The position numbers and the translations under genes are program-made. Shown in pieces: positions 33,845-40,974 of a DNA stretch of 40,974 nucleotides (its first letter is position 1; each line of letters begins with the position of its first letter). Source of the DNA: an uncultured Ruminococcus sp. (GTDB taxonomy: Bacteria > Bacillota > Clostridia > Oscillospirales > Ruminococcaceae). The stretch spans positions 1-40,974 of the forward strand of contig CAMWQI010000005.1 in NCBI GenBank assembly GCA_947176345.1, written 5' to 3'. The notes beneath the pieces were generated by a model that was given only the letters and a program-made list of their open reading frames with translations, did not search any database and was not told the DNA's origin.

Positions 33845-33913
33845 TTAGGAAACCCTTATTCTTACAGGCGTGTCCACTTCGCCGCTACTGGATAGGACAT
33901 TAAGTCCACACCG
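33845..33913 (-). pseudogene. Possible tnpB C-terminal remnant
   Basis: Between an upstream TAG (33914-33916) and a TAA (33845-33847), 22 sense codons read RCGLNVLSSSGEVDTPVRIR and two further residues, similar in style to TnpB tails just before the right end. Nothing of the RuvC nuclease domain remains. Confidence 0.4.
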
Positions 33914-34038
33914 CTACTTTAATTTGTTATTTTATTTTCCTGAATTCATTTTTACAGAAGACTAACTGACGCTTAAGATTTTACACACGGTACGATTCGA
34001 CAGTGTAACCGATTATCTTAACTTATCAGGACATATTT

Positions 34039-34067
34039 ATTATATCATAGTCGGGCAGATTTGTTAA
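34039..34067 (-). promoter_or_regulatory. Promoter inside the IS605-like element
   Basis: The minus strand reads TTAACA, 17 bases, TATAAT, just inside the left-end hairpin. Confidence 0.7.
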
Positions 34068-34090
34068 TATTTTTTTAAGACAGCATTCAT

Positions 34091-34120
34091 CCCCTACTTT
34101 CGCTTCGCTTAGAAGTGGGG
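34091..34120 (-). repeat. Left-end hairpin of the IS605-like element
   Basis: CCCC plus ACTT pairs with AAGT plus GGGG with one bulged base, enclosing CTAAGCGAAGCGA. Such subterminal hairpins are the TnpA recognition structures in this family. Confidence 0.65.
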
Positions 34121-34147
34121 GTATTCTGCCGAAAATTAGATAAAAAA

Positions 34148-35101
34148 TCAAAGATTAAGACCGTTGAAACTGTCTTCAAGTACCTGTCTGGAGTTCTGAA
34201 ATTTAGCTTTTTCCTCATCAGTAAGTGATAGTTCAACAATTTCCTTAACACCATTTCTGCCTATGATACACGGCACACCTATGAATACATTCTTGCTGTC
34301 GTATTCACCGCAAAGTTTAGCCGAAACTGTCAAAACACTGTTTTCATCACCAAGTATAGCCTTGATTATACGTGTAATAGCCATTCCGATACCGTAATAT
34401 GTTGCTCTTTTAGCTTCAATAATCTTGTAAGCTGCTGTGCGTACCTGTTCTTCTATAGACTGCATATCTTCAATTTTGTAGTCGTTCTTTTCGTCGGCAA
34501 GGATTTCACTTACGGACTTTGTGGCAAGCATTACCTGTGAAAGCGGTACAAATTCACTGTCACCGTGTTCACCAATAACATAGGCATGAATATTTTTAGG
34601 GTCAACCGTGAAATAGTCGCCGAGAAGATAACGCAAACGGGCAGTATCAAGTGAAGTTCCCGTACCGATAACTCTTGATGCACCAAAACGTGAGAGTTCA
34701 TAAGTAACTCTTGTCATTATGTCAACTGGATTTGTGGCAACAAGGAATATTCCATCAAATCCGGACTTGACAACAGGTGAAATAATTGAACGGAAAACCT
34801 CCGTATTTCTTTGGAGCAGGTCAAGACGTGTTTCACCCTCACGCTGTGCAACACCAGCTGCAATAACAACTATATCAGCATCTTTGCAGTCCCTGTAATC
34901 TCCGGCATAAATTCTCATGTTTGACTTTGCAAAAGCAAGACCATGATTCAAGTCCATAGCCTCACCGTTAGCACGTTCCTTGTTTACGTCGATAAGAACA
35001 AGTTCATTGCAGATACCTCCCTGATTGACAAGAGCATATGCGAAACTCATTCCTACCATACCCGTACCGATAAGAACAACTTTTCTTTTATCAGTATTCA
35101 T
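34148..35101 (-). CDS. ldh: L-lactate dehydrogenase
   Basis: This enzyme reduces pyruvate to L-lactate with NADH, regenerating NAD+ in fermentation. The 317-residue protein has the NAD loop IGTGMVGMSFA (11-21), the substrate-specificity loop AGVAQREGETR with Gln86 (lactate rather than malate) and Arg92, the VATNPVD motif, catalytic Asp152 and His179 (GEHGDSE), and Arg155. GGAGG precedes the ATG. It has its own promoter and no partner gene; the IS605-like element lies 13 bases beyond the stop. Confidence 0.96.
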   Translation of the reverse strand: MNTDKRKVVLIGTGMVGMSFAYALVNQGGICNELVLIDVNKERANGEAMDLNHGLAFAKSNMRIYAGDYRDCKDADIVVIAAGVAQREGETRLDLLQRNTEVFRSIISPVVKSGFDGIFLVATNPVDIMTRVTYELSRFGASRVIGTGTSLDTARLRYLLGDYFTVDPKNIHAYVIGEHGDSEFVPLSQVMLATKSVSEILADEKNDYKIEDMQSIEEQVRTAAYKIIEAKRATYYGIGMAITRIIKAILGDENSVLTVSAKLCGEYDSKNVFIGVPCIIGRNGVKEIVELSLTDEEKAKFQNSRQVLEDSFNGLNL

Positions 35102-35134
35102 AATAAACCTCCGGTTTTTTTAAATTATATATTT

Positions 35135-35163
35135 ATTATACACTATATTTTTTAACAAGTCAA
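35135..35163 (-). promoter_or_regulatory. SigA-type promoter of ldh
   Basis: The minus strand reads TTGACT, 17 bases, TATAAT. Confidence 0.85.
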
Positions 35164-35263
35164 GGAAAATTTTGCAGAATATTTTTTATTCAACAAAAAA
35201 ACGGCAAAAATTATTCGTATAATATTTATTATATGATATTATAAATATTAAAATACAAAACGC

Positions 35264-35297
35264 AAAAAAAAATCAGACTGTCATTTCTGACAGCCTG
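35264..35297 (-). terminator. Terminator of the UDP-sugar pyrophosphorylase gene
   Basis: A 10-bp stem with a GAAA tetraloop (one G-U) is followed by nine T on the minus strand, seven bases after the stop. Confidence 0.93.
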
Positions 35298-35304
35298 AAA
35301 AAAG

Positions 35305-36537
35305 TTAAAGTTTTATGCCGTTTTGTTTAAGTAGTTCCCTTGCAGAGTCTACAGAGTCAACACCCTCAGAATTTTTGACAGGTGCAAATTCCTTACAGCG
35401 TTCCACTTCATATGGCAGACAACTTTTCTGAAGATGTACCATATCAAGAACAAGTGTTTCAAATTTATATCCATTAGGTTCATCGGGTGTGATAAATTCA
35501 CCGTTTGAGTCCATATATGGTATTTTTTTCTTTACGACGTGTACCGGCATTTTTTCGGTAACAATTTCCTCCAGCCTGTCCATGCTGAAAAGATAGTTAA
35601 GAATAACGCCGTATTTATAGGCAAGTTCGCCATCATCTGTAAGAAGTTCAATCATTTCGGGTGTCATTTCATAGTATTCAACTATAGACGGCTTACCATC
35701 CTCCATGCATAAAACACCCACTCTTTCGTTGGGTGAAACTTTACTTACCACCTTACTTCCCGACTGACTGCCGGAATCTATAACAGCACCAATAAAATAA
35801 GGGTCTGCAATCTGTTGCAAAACGTTATCCACCGCAAAAACATTTATCCATTCAATGCCACGCTTTTTAATGTCCTCCAGAAATCCTGCACGGACTATAG
35901 ACGAAAACCAACCACCGTTGCCATTCGGGGAAATTGATATATCCGATTTGCTTTCCATGTAAATTTTTCCGTTTAAATCAACAGAAGGTGCCATATCCTG
36001 AATAAAAAATTTAACATAATTTCTGTCATAACCAAAAAAATTCTTTTCCTCAAAGAAATTGACTGTATCATTATGGTTTTTTTCGCTGGTCATGATATAA
36101 AGCGGAACATACGCCCCTGTATCGTCAACGACTTTAAGGAGATTATTTATAAGACATTCAAAAATATACAGTTCCTTTGTAACGCCTATATCGAACATTC
36201 CCTTAGGCTTTTCAAACCCGAGACGTGTTCCCTGACCGCCGGCAAGAAGTACTGTTGCAACCTTGCCATTTTTTATAGCATCTGCACCGACGGAGTGATA
36301 TTTTTCCCTGTTTTTTTCTATATCTCCGATAGTTACAGCTCCAAGCGGTGAAAACTTTCCTCTCTTTAATGAGCAGTTGTTTTCCTTATTAAGATTTTCC
36401 AAAACAGAAAAATCAATCACTTCAATCTGTGAAAGTAATTTCTGTTTTTCTGTGTTATCAAGTTCATCATAGTATGCAAGTATATGCTCCTGACCATATT
36501 TCTTTAATACATTTTTAGCTGTATCAAGTGTAATCAT
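35305..36537 (-). CDS. UDP-sugar (UDP-GlcNAc/UDP-glucose type) pyrophosphorylase
   Basis: The 410-residue enzyme is of the eukaryote-like UDPGP family, which makes a UDP-sugar and pyrophosphate from UTP and a sugar 1-phosphate. The nucleotide loop LAGGQGTRLGFEKPKGMF (98-115), NGNGGWF, an NVFAVDNVLQ segment and SKVVSKVSPNERVG with the uridine-binding region are visible. It is closer to UAP1/QRI1 proteins than to bacterial GalU or GlmU; whether it prefers GlcNAc-1-P or another sugar is unknown. The ATG at 36537 sits eight bases after AGGGGG; a GTG two codons earlier is less likely. Confidence 0.85.
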   Translation of the reverse strand: MITLDTAKNVLKKYGQEHILAYYDELDNTEKQKLLSQIEVIDFSVLENLNKENNCSLKRGKFSPLGAVTIGDIEKNREKYHSVGADAIKNGKVATVLLAGGQGTRLGFEKPKGMFDIGVTKELYIFECLINNLLKVVDDTGAYVPLYIMTSEKNHNDTVNFFEEKNFFGYDRNYVKFFIQDMAPSVDLNGKIYMESKSDISISPNGNGGWFSSIVRAGFLEDIKKRGIEWINVFAVDNVLQQIADPYFIGAVIDSGSQSGSKVVSKVSPNERVGVLCMEDGKPSIVEYYEMTPEMIELLTDDGELAYKYGVILNYLFSMDRLEEIVTEKMPVHVVKKKIPYMDSNGEFITPDEPNGYKFETLVLDMVHLQKSCLPYEVERCKEFAPVKNSEGVDSVDSARELLKQNGIKL

Positions 36538-36570
36538 TGACACAACCCCCTTTATTTTTTTATTTTAAGT

Positions 36571-36599
36571 ATTATATCATATTAAACAGTTTTCGTCAA
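36571..36599 (-). promoter_or_regulatory. SigA-type promoter of the UDP-sugar pyrophosphorylase gene
   Basis: The minus strand reads TTGACG, 17 bases, TATAAT. Confidence 0.82.
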
Positions 36600-36665
36600 T
36601 AGGATTATAACAATTTATACAAATATTATTCACATAAGCATGATTATTAAAATAATTTTATAAAA

Positions 36666-36690
36666 TTTCAACAAATCCCAATGGTTGAAA
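36666..36690 (-). terminator. Possible weak terminator of the ABC exporter operon
   Basis: TTTCAAC/GTTGAAA (7 bp, 11-base loop) lies six bases past the stop and is followed by ATTTTAT. Confidence 0.35.
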
Positions 36691-36695
36691 AATAG

Positions 36696-38435
36696 TCATG
36701 TTGCAAACTGGCTGTTATAGAGTTCAGAATAAAAACCGCCTGTCTGCATAAGTTCGTTATGGTTGCCCTGTTCAATAATATTTCCGTTTTTCATGACAAG
36801 AATTGTATCAGAATTTTTTATAGTAGAAAGTCTATGTGCAATAATGAAACTCGTGCGCCCCTGCATTAATTTAGTAAATGCCTTTTGTATGCGATGTTCC
36901 GTGCGTAAGTCAATGGAGCTTGTCGCCTCATCAAGAATAAGCATAGGCGGACTCATAAGCATTATACGGGCTATACATATAAGCTGTTTCTGTCCCTGTG
37001 AAAGTCCGCTGTCTTCGCTTATAATAGTATCGTAACCATTCGGCAGTCTCTTTATAAAGCTGTGTGCATAAACTGCCTTTGAGGCTTCAATAATCTGCTC
37101 ACGCGTAGCGGTGGGCATACCATATGAAATATTTTCGGCTACAGTGCCGTTAAAAATCCATGTTTCCTGCAAAACCATACCGAACTGATTTCTAAGGCTG
37201 TCACGGGTAATGTCATTTATATCTTTTCCGGAAACAATTATTTTACCGCTGTCAATATCATAGAACCTTAATAAAAGATTTATTATAGTTGACTTTCCAC
37301 AACCTGTAGGACCAACTATAGCAATTTTTTGACCTGATTTCACGTCAAGTGTGAAATTTTTGATTAATTCAACGTCCGGATTATATGAAAATCTCACATT
37401 TTCAAATTTAAGTGTTCCGTCTGAAGATGTCAAATTTTCCTTGTTGGAATCGTTCAGAACTTCCTTCTCCTCCAGTACGTCAAATACACGCTGTGCCGAT
37501 GCTATGGCGTTCTGTAATTCAGCGAATACACCTGAAATTTCATTGAACGGCTTTGTATACTGATTAGCAAATGAAAGAAAACTTGTCAGCTTGCCGACCG
37601 TCATAACACCAATGAAACTTACCGAACCAGTAACGCCTAACGCTCCGAGAAGTCCTACAGCCGCATAAATCATACCATTTACAAAACGTGTGACCGGATT
37701 TGTTATAGAACTCAGAAAAGTAGCTTTTACACCTATTTTTCCGTAATCTTTATTTATTTTATCAAAACGTTCCATAGCTCTGTTTTCATAAACAAAAGCC
37801 TTTAAAATTTTCTGATTGTCGGTCATTTCCTCCGAAAGTCCCACCATATCACCACGTAATTTAGACTGTTTCATATATGAATCATGTGAGTCTTTTGTTA
37901 TCTTTGAGGCGGCTATGAATGAAAGTGGTGTCATGATTACTACAACAATGGCTATGCGAAAATTTATGAACATCATAAAAATAAGTGTTCCGATGATAGT
38001 CATCACACTGCTGAAAAACTGTGTAAATCCCTGTAAAAGACCATCTGAAATAATTTCAATGTCATTTATAACACGGCTGGTGAGTTCGCCTTTTGTGTGA
38101 CCATCAATATATTTAAGCGGAACTCTTTCAAGTTTATTGAAAATATCCACACGCAAATCACGTATAGTAAGAAATGCAAGTTTATTTGTACATAAACTCA
38201 TAATCCACTGGAAAATTCCGCTTGCTGTGACTATAATGGCAAGTTCAATGACAATTTTTTTAAGGTCATCAAAATCAACATTTCCCTTTGATATACAGCA
38301 GTCAACAGCATCACCTATGAATACCGGCACTAACAATGAAAGTCCCACACCGGCTATGGCGAAAATTATGGTACTTATCAGATATGCTATATACGGACGG
38401 GCATATGAAATAACCCTTTTAAGAGTATCAAGCAT
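36696..38435 (-). CDS. ABC exporter half-transporter with catalytic Walker B (partner B)
   Basis: The 579-residue protein has six membrane helices (about 12-300) and an ATPase domain with Walker A GPTGCGKST (375-383), Q-loop at VLQETWIF, Walker B LILDEATS with catalytic Glu503, and switch His534 (IIAHRLST). Its signature is LSQGQ (478-482) instead of LSGGQ. The start overlaps the stop of the upstream partner (TAATG). In heterodimeric exporters such as TM287/288 or BmrCD one site is degenerate; this half supplies the good Walker B and the altered signature. Exports drugs, lipids or peptides; substrate unknown. Confidence 0.93.
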   Translation of the reverse strand: MLDTLKRVISYARPYIAYLISTIIFAIAGVGLSLLVPVFIGDAVDCCISKGNVDFDDLKKIVIELAIIVTASGIFQWIMSLCTNKLAFLTIRDLRVDIFNKLERVPLKYIDGHTKGELTSRVINDIEIISDGLLQGFTQFFSSVMTIIGTLIFMMFINFRIAIVVVIMTPLSFIAASKITKDSHDSYMKQSKLRGDMVGLSEEMTDNQKILKAFVYENRAMERFDKINKDYGKIGVKATFLSSITNPVTRFVNGMIYAAVGLLGALGVTGSVSFIGVMTVGKLTSFLSFANQYTKPFNEISGVFAELQNAIASAQRVFDVLEEKEVLNDSNKENLTSSDGTLKFENVRFSYNPDVELIKNFTLDVKSGQKIAIVGPTGCGKSTIINLLLRFYDIDSGKIIVSGKDINDITRDSLRNQFGMVLQETWIFNGTVAENISYGMPTATREQIIEASKAVYAHSFIKRLPNGYDTIISEDSGLSQGQKQLICIARIMLMSPPMLILDEATSSIDLRTEHRIQKAFTKLMQGRTSFIIAHRLSTIKNSDTILVMKNGNIIEQGNHNELMQTGGFYSELYNSQFAT

Positions 38436-40165
38436 TATACGCCCTCCTTTTCGTTCATCTGTGATTTATATATTTCACTGTAAATTTCACAGTTTTTCAG
38501 TAATTCATCATGTGTACCCATTCCAACCGCTTCGCCGTCGTCCATGACAATAATTTTATCGGCATCTTTAAGTGAAGTAGTCCGCTGTGAAATCATTATC
38601 ACAGTAGTATCAGGCATATCATTTTTAAGTGCCTTGCGGAGTGAAAGGTCTGTCGCATAATCCAAAGCACTTGTTGAGTCGTCAAGAATTAATATATCAG
38701 GATTTCCGACAATTGCACGGGCTACGGAAATTCTCTGTTTCTGCCCGCCTGAAAGATTTTTACCACCTTGTGAAATCTTAGTATCAAGAACATCAGGCAT
38801 TCTGCTTACAAATTCCCATGCTTGTGCGGTTTTCAGAGCTGAAATAATTTCCTCATCGGTTGCAGATTTATTATGCCACTTCATATTATCACGGACAGTG
38901 CCAGTAAATAATACTGCTTTCTGTGGGACTATACCTATGGTTTTTCTTAATTTGTCGAAATTATAATTATAAACGTCAACGCCGGATATTAAAACCTGTC
39001 CTTCTGTGGCACGGTAAAAGCAAGGTATCAGATTTGCAAGGGTTGACTTACCACTGCCAGTACCACCTATAATTCCTAACATTTTCCCTCTTTCAAGTGT
39101 AAATGATATATTTTTTATGGAATGTTCACCGGCTGTATCATATGAAAAAGAGACATTTTTAAATTCAATAATATTTCTGCTGTCCTTGTGGTCGGAGGGC
39201 TTTTCGTTTCCACCGGATTTTTCAGGTTCTATGTCAAATACTTCACTTATACGGTTTGCAGATGCCAAAGCCTTTGTAAACGTAACAATGAGATTTGCAA
39301 GCACTATAAGTGCAAGCAAAATCTGTGTCATGTAGTTTGTAAATTCTGTAAGTTCACCTTGTGTAAGATAACCTGTATCAATTCTCACACCGCCGAACCA
39401 CAAAATGAATACTATACCTAAATTCATTACCATAAATGAAAATGGGTTCAGGATAGATGATATTCTGCCGACAGCTATTGAACTTTCCGCTATATCGTCA
39501 ACAGATTTTCGGAAATTGTCGATTTCTTCTTTCTGTCTTGAAAATGCCCTTATGACCCTTGCACCCTCTAAATTTTCACGTGTAAGGAGTGATGCCCTAT
39601 CAAGATTTTTCTGTGTGGTCTTATACATGGGTACGGTTTTGTGCATTACCGAAACTATTACAATAGTAGTCAGTACAGCCACAATAAAGAATATCAGCGA
39701 AAGTTTAAGGTCAATCATCATGGCTTTCACCATAGCACCGATTACAAGAAACGGTGAACGCGTTGCAAGCCTTATGAACATATTGACACCGTTCTGTACT
39801 GTATTTGAATCATTAGTAAGGCGGTTAATAAGTGAGGCAGTGCCGACTTTATCAATACTGCTGTATGACAGTGAATTTATATGCTTATATAAATCCGTTC
39901 TAAGTTCAGTTCCGAACCCATAGGCACATTTAGCCGCCAGTATCTGACAGGTAAGTGCAAACCCAAGCCCACAGAACCCTAACAATACAATAAGTCCGGA
40001 CATACGGAGTATATATTTTGTGTCATTATTTTTTATTCCTATGTCAATAATTTTTGCCATAACGTGTGGTACTGTAAGTTCAAATATAGCCTCAAGGAGC
40101 TTGAAAAAAGGTCCTAAAACAAGTTCTTTTTTATAATTCCTTAAATATTTGAGTAACTTTTTCAT
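38435..40165 (-). CDS. ABC exporter half-transporter with degenerate Walker B (partner A)
   Basis: The 576-residue protein has an N-terminal membrane domain and an ATPase domain with Walker A GGTGSGKST (367-375) and canonical signature LSGGQ (471-475). The Walker B reads LILDDSTS, with Asp496 in place of the catalytic Glu, and the switch His is Gln527 (MISQRTTS). Together with LSQGQ in the partner, these changes assign the inactive site to this subunit's Walker motifs and the partner's signature. AAAAGGTG precedes the ATG. It follows the lipoprotein gene by 16 bases, so the three form an operon. Confidence 0.94.
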   Translation of the reverse strand: MKKLLKYLRNYKKELVLGPFFKLLEAIFELTVPHVMAKIIDIGIKNNDTKYILRMSGLIVLLGFCGLGFALTCQILAAKCAYGFGTELRTDLYKHINSLSYSSIDKVGTASLINRLTNDSNTVQNGVNMFIRLATRSPFLVIGAMVKAMMIDLKLSLIFFIVAVLTTIVIVSVMHKTVPMYKTTQKNLDRASLLTRENLEGARVIRAFSRQKEEIDNFRKSVDDIAESSIAVGRISSILNPFSFMVMNLGIVFILWFGGVRIDTGYLTQGELTEFTNYMTQILLALIVLANLIVTFTKALASANRISEVFDIEPEKSGGNEKPSDHKDSRNIIEFKNVSFSYDTAGEHSIKNISFTLERGKMLGIIGGTGSGKSTLANLIPCFYRATEGQVLISGVDVYNYNFDKLRKTIGIVPQKAVLFTGTVRDNMKWHNKSATDEEIISALKTAQAWEFVSRMPDVLDTKISQGGKNLSGGQKQRISVARAIVGNPDILILDDSTSALDYATDLSLRKALKNDMPDTTVIMISQRTTSLKDADKIIVMDDGEAVGMGTHDELLKNCEIYSEIYKSQMNEKEGV

Positions 40166-40181
40166 GATTCACCTTTTAAAG

Positions 40182-40931
40182 TTAAAATTCTATGTCCATA
40201 AATTCAATAAGTCTGTCACAAGCCACACTGTAGCTTACATACCAGTTTCCGTCAATCTGAAAAATTGATGCAGGTTCAGCAACAAAAGTTTCGTCGTTTA
40301 TATCATTTTTATAGAATGGTATTTCACATATATAGCCATCTGTAATATTCATGCCTAAATTAGCGTTTATCTGTGCAAGTTCGTCGGCGGAATAGCGTTC
40401 AATAGTGTTCTCATCTATATTTATTGACCATATATCATTGTTTGATACATTGTAGTTATCCATTATATTATGAATATTTTCAATTGAACCGCCTATAGCA
40501 GATATTATGTTTTCCTTTGAAAACATATCTTCAACCATCTCTTCCGATTCACTGAGATTTTCCTGAAGATATGATTTCATATATGTATCAAAAGCTGTTA
40601 TTTCGTCCGGATTGAAAAGTGCATAGACCGCATCGGCGTTGCCATCAATATAAGCCCGATGATATGCATTAAGAATTGACATATAATCAACGCCATTTTC
40701 TATGGGAGTATCTGTCGGATTTTCTGTTATATCATCTGTAATTTCTTCTGTTGGAACTTCTTCCGGTGGGGTTGTTGTTTCAGGAGTTTCGTTTTCCTGT
40801 GTGGTCGTTATTGCTGAAATGACAGAAACCTGACTTTCATCTTCTTCAGATGTTTTACCCTCACAGCCCGTAACCGCTGAAATTGTCATAACCGCCAGCA
40901 GACAAGCTGTATATTTTGCGAATTTTTTCAT
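40182..40931 (-). CDS. Uncharacterised lipoprotein
   Basis: The 249-residue protein has a lipoprotein signal with lipobox VTGC (Cys23), a Thr/Glu/Pro-rich spacer (about 25-78), and a ~165-residue domain beginning YMSILNAYHRAYIDGNADAVYALF. This segment and the C-terminal FQIDGNWYVSY resemble NTF2-like/DUF4878-type lipoproteins, but I cannot name a family firmly. AAGGAG lies 11 bases before the ATG. It is the first visible gene of the ABC exporter operon and could be a surface accessory of it. Confidence 0.8.
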   Translation of the reverse strand: MKKFAKYTACLLAVMTISAVTGCEGKTSEEDESQVSVISAITTTQENETPETTTPPEEVPTEEITDDITENPTDTPIENGVDYMSILNAYHRAYIDGNADAVYALFNPDEITAFDTYMKSYLQENLSESEEMVEDMFSKENIISAIGGSIENIHNIMDNYNVSNNDIWSINIDENTIERYSADELAQINANLGMNITDGYICEIPFYKNDINDETFVAEPASIFQIDGNWYVSYSVACDRLIEFMDIEF

Positions 40932-40962
40932 AATTTTATTACTCCTTATTTTTAATCTGTAA

Positions 40963-40973
40963 ATTATATTATA
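40963..40973 (-). promoter_or_regulatory. Possible -10 region of the lipoprotein-exporter operon
   Basis: Two overlapping TATAAT matches on the minus strand lie about 30-40 bases before the start; the -35 would be beyond the window. Confidence 0.35.
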
Positions 40974-40974
40974 C

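Larger units (their letters stand above)
33783..34032 (-). ncRNA. Predicted ~250-nt omega-RNA-like transcript
   Basis: The promoter at 34039-34067 would start a transcript near 34032 that runs through the tnpB-tail region and ends at or beyond the right-end hairpin. By analogy with TnpB systems, the bases following GGTTCAC (beginning TAATAAGCTGATATAA on the minus strand) would be the guide. This is inferred from layout only. Confidence 0.4.
33776..34135 (-). mobile_element. IS200/IS605-like (tnpB/IS1341-type) internally deleted element
   Basis: The ~360-base stretch between two genes has the hallmarks of an IS200/IS605-family element read on the minus strand. The left end has an imperfect hairpin with CCCCACTT/AAGTAGGGG (34091-34120) containing TAAGCGAAGCG. 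The right end has a perfect 9-bp hairpin CCCCCACCT/AGGTGGGGG (33783-33804) followed by AGGTTCAC. There are no inverted terminal repeats or target duplication, as expected for this family. A short in-frame peptide just inside the right end resembles a TnpB C-terminus. No tnpA or intact tnpB exists, so it is non-autonomous. Exact ends are uncertain by a few bases. Confidence 0.62.

Noticed and set aside
33722..34147. tRNA, CRISPR or 6S-type RNA in the 426-base gap
   Set aside because: There is no cloverleaf, no repeated spacer units, and the hairpins fit IS605-type ends better.

Overview
The window looks like a chromosomal segment of a low-GC, Gram-positive, spore-lineage gut or rumen bacterium close to Ruminococcus (Oscillospiraceae). 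The evidence is a partial spoIIIAA gene at the left edge, a secreted papain-type protease ending in a Ruminococcus-style type I dockerin, AT-rich sequence with strong AGGAGG-type ribosome binding sites, and fermentation genes (acetate kinase, L-lactate dehydrogenase). No rRNA, tRNA or CRISPR array was seen.

Layout. 1-485: start of spoIIIAA (minus). 590-4244: sugar ABC importer operon (lipoprotein binding protein, two permeases) with a roughly 290-nt structured leader and no ATPase gene. 4733-8735: dockerin-bearing C1 protease overlapping a ComEA-like helix-hairpin-helix protein. 8989-11496: an unusual fusion of a sugar-isomerase-like TIM barrel to an acyl-CoA synthetase. 11650-13273: PHP phosphoesterase and YdcF-like membrane protein. 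13436-19096: six-gene run tmcAL, C39 peptidase lipoprotein, HAD phosphatase, mnmA, tRNA1(Val)-type methyltransferase, rsmI, mostly tRNA/rRNA modification. 19301-24883 (plus): ackA, small metal-binding HMA protein, MATE transporter, CtpE-type P-type ATPase. 24919-26976 (minus): DUF1284 protein, bioY, and a short MocR-like regulator. 27148-31808: two ECF sigma/membrane-protein pairs facing away from each other. 31857-33721: second MATE transporter and an unknown 127-residue protein. 33776-34135: a small IS200/IS605-like remnant with its own promoter and no intact transposase. 34148-40931: ldh, UDP-sugar pyrophosphorylase, a heterodimeric ABC exporter with one degenerate ATP site, and a lipoprotein.

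Working together. The surface-facing genes (sugar importer, dockerin protease, C39 lipoprotein, sigma-linked membrane proteins) suit an anaerobe that degrades polymers and senses its envelope, while ackA and ldh serve fermentation. tmcAL, which uses acetate to modify tRNA, is divergent from ackA, which makes acetate. The most interesting items are the solo IS605/omega-RNA-like unit, the TIM-barrel/acyl-CoA synthetase fusion, the back-to-back sigma modules, the long structured leader of the sugar operon, and a short dispersed repeat at several gene boundaries. All functions are inferred from sequence motifs read by eye; no searches were run.
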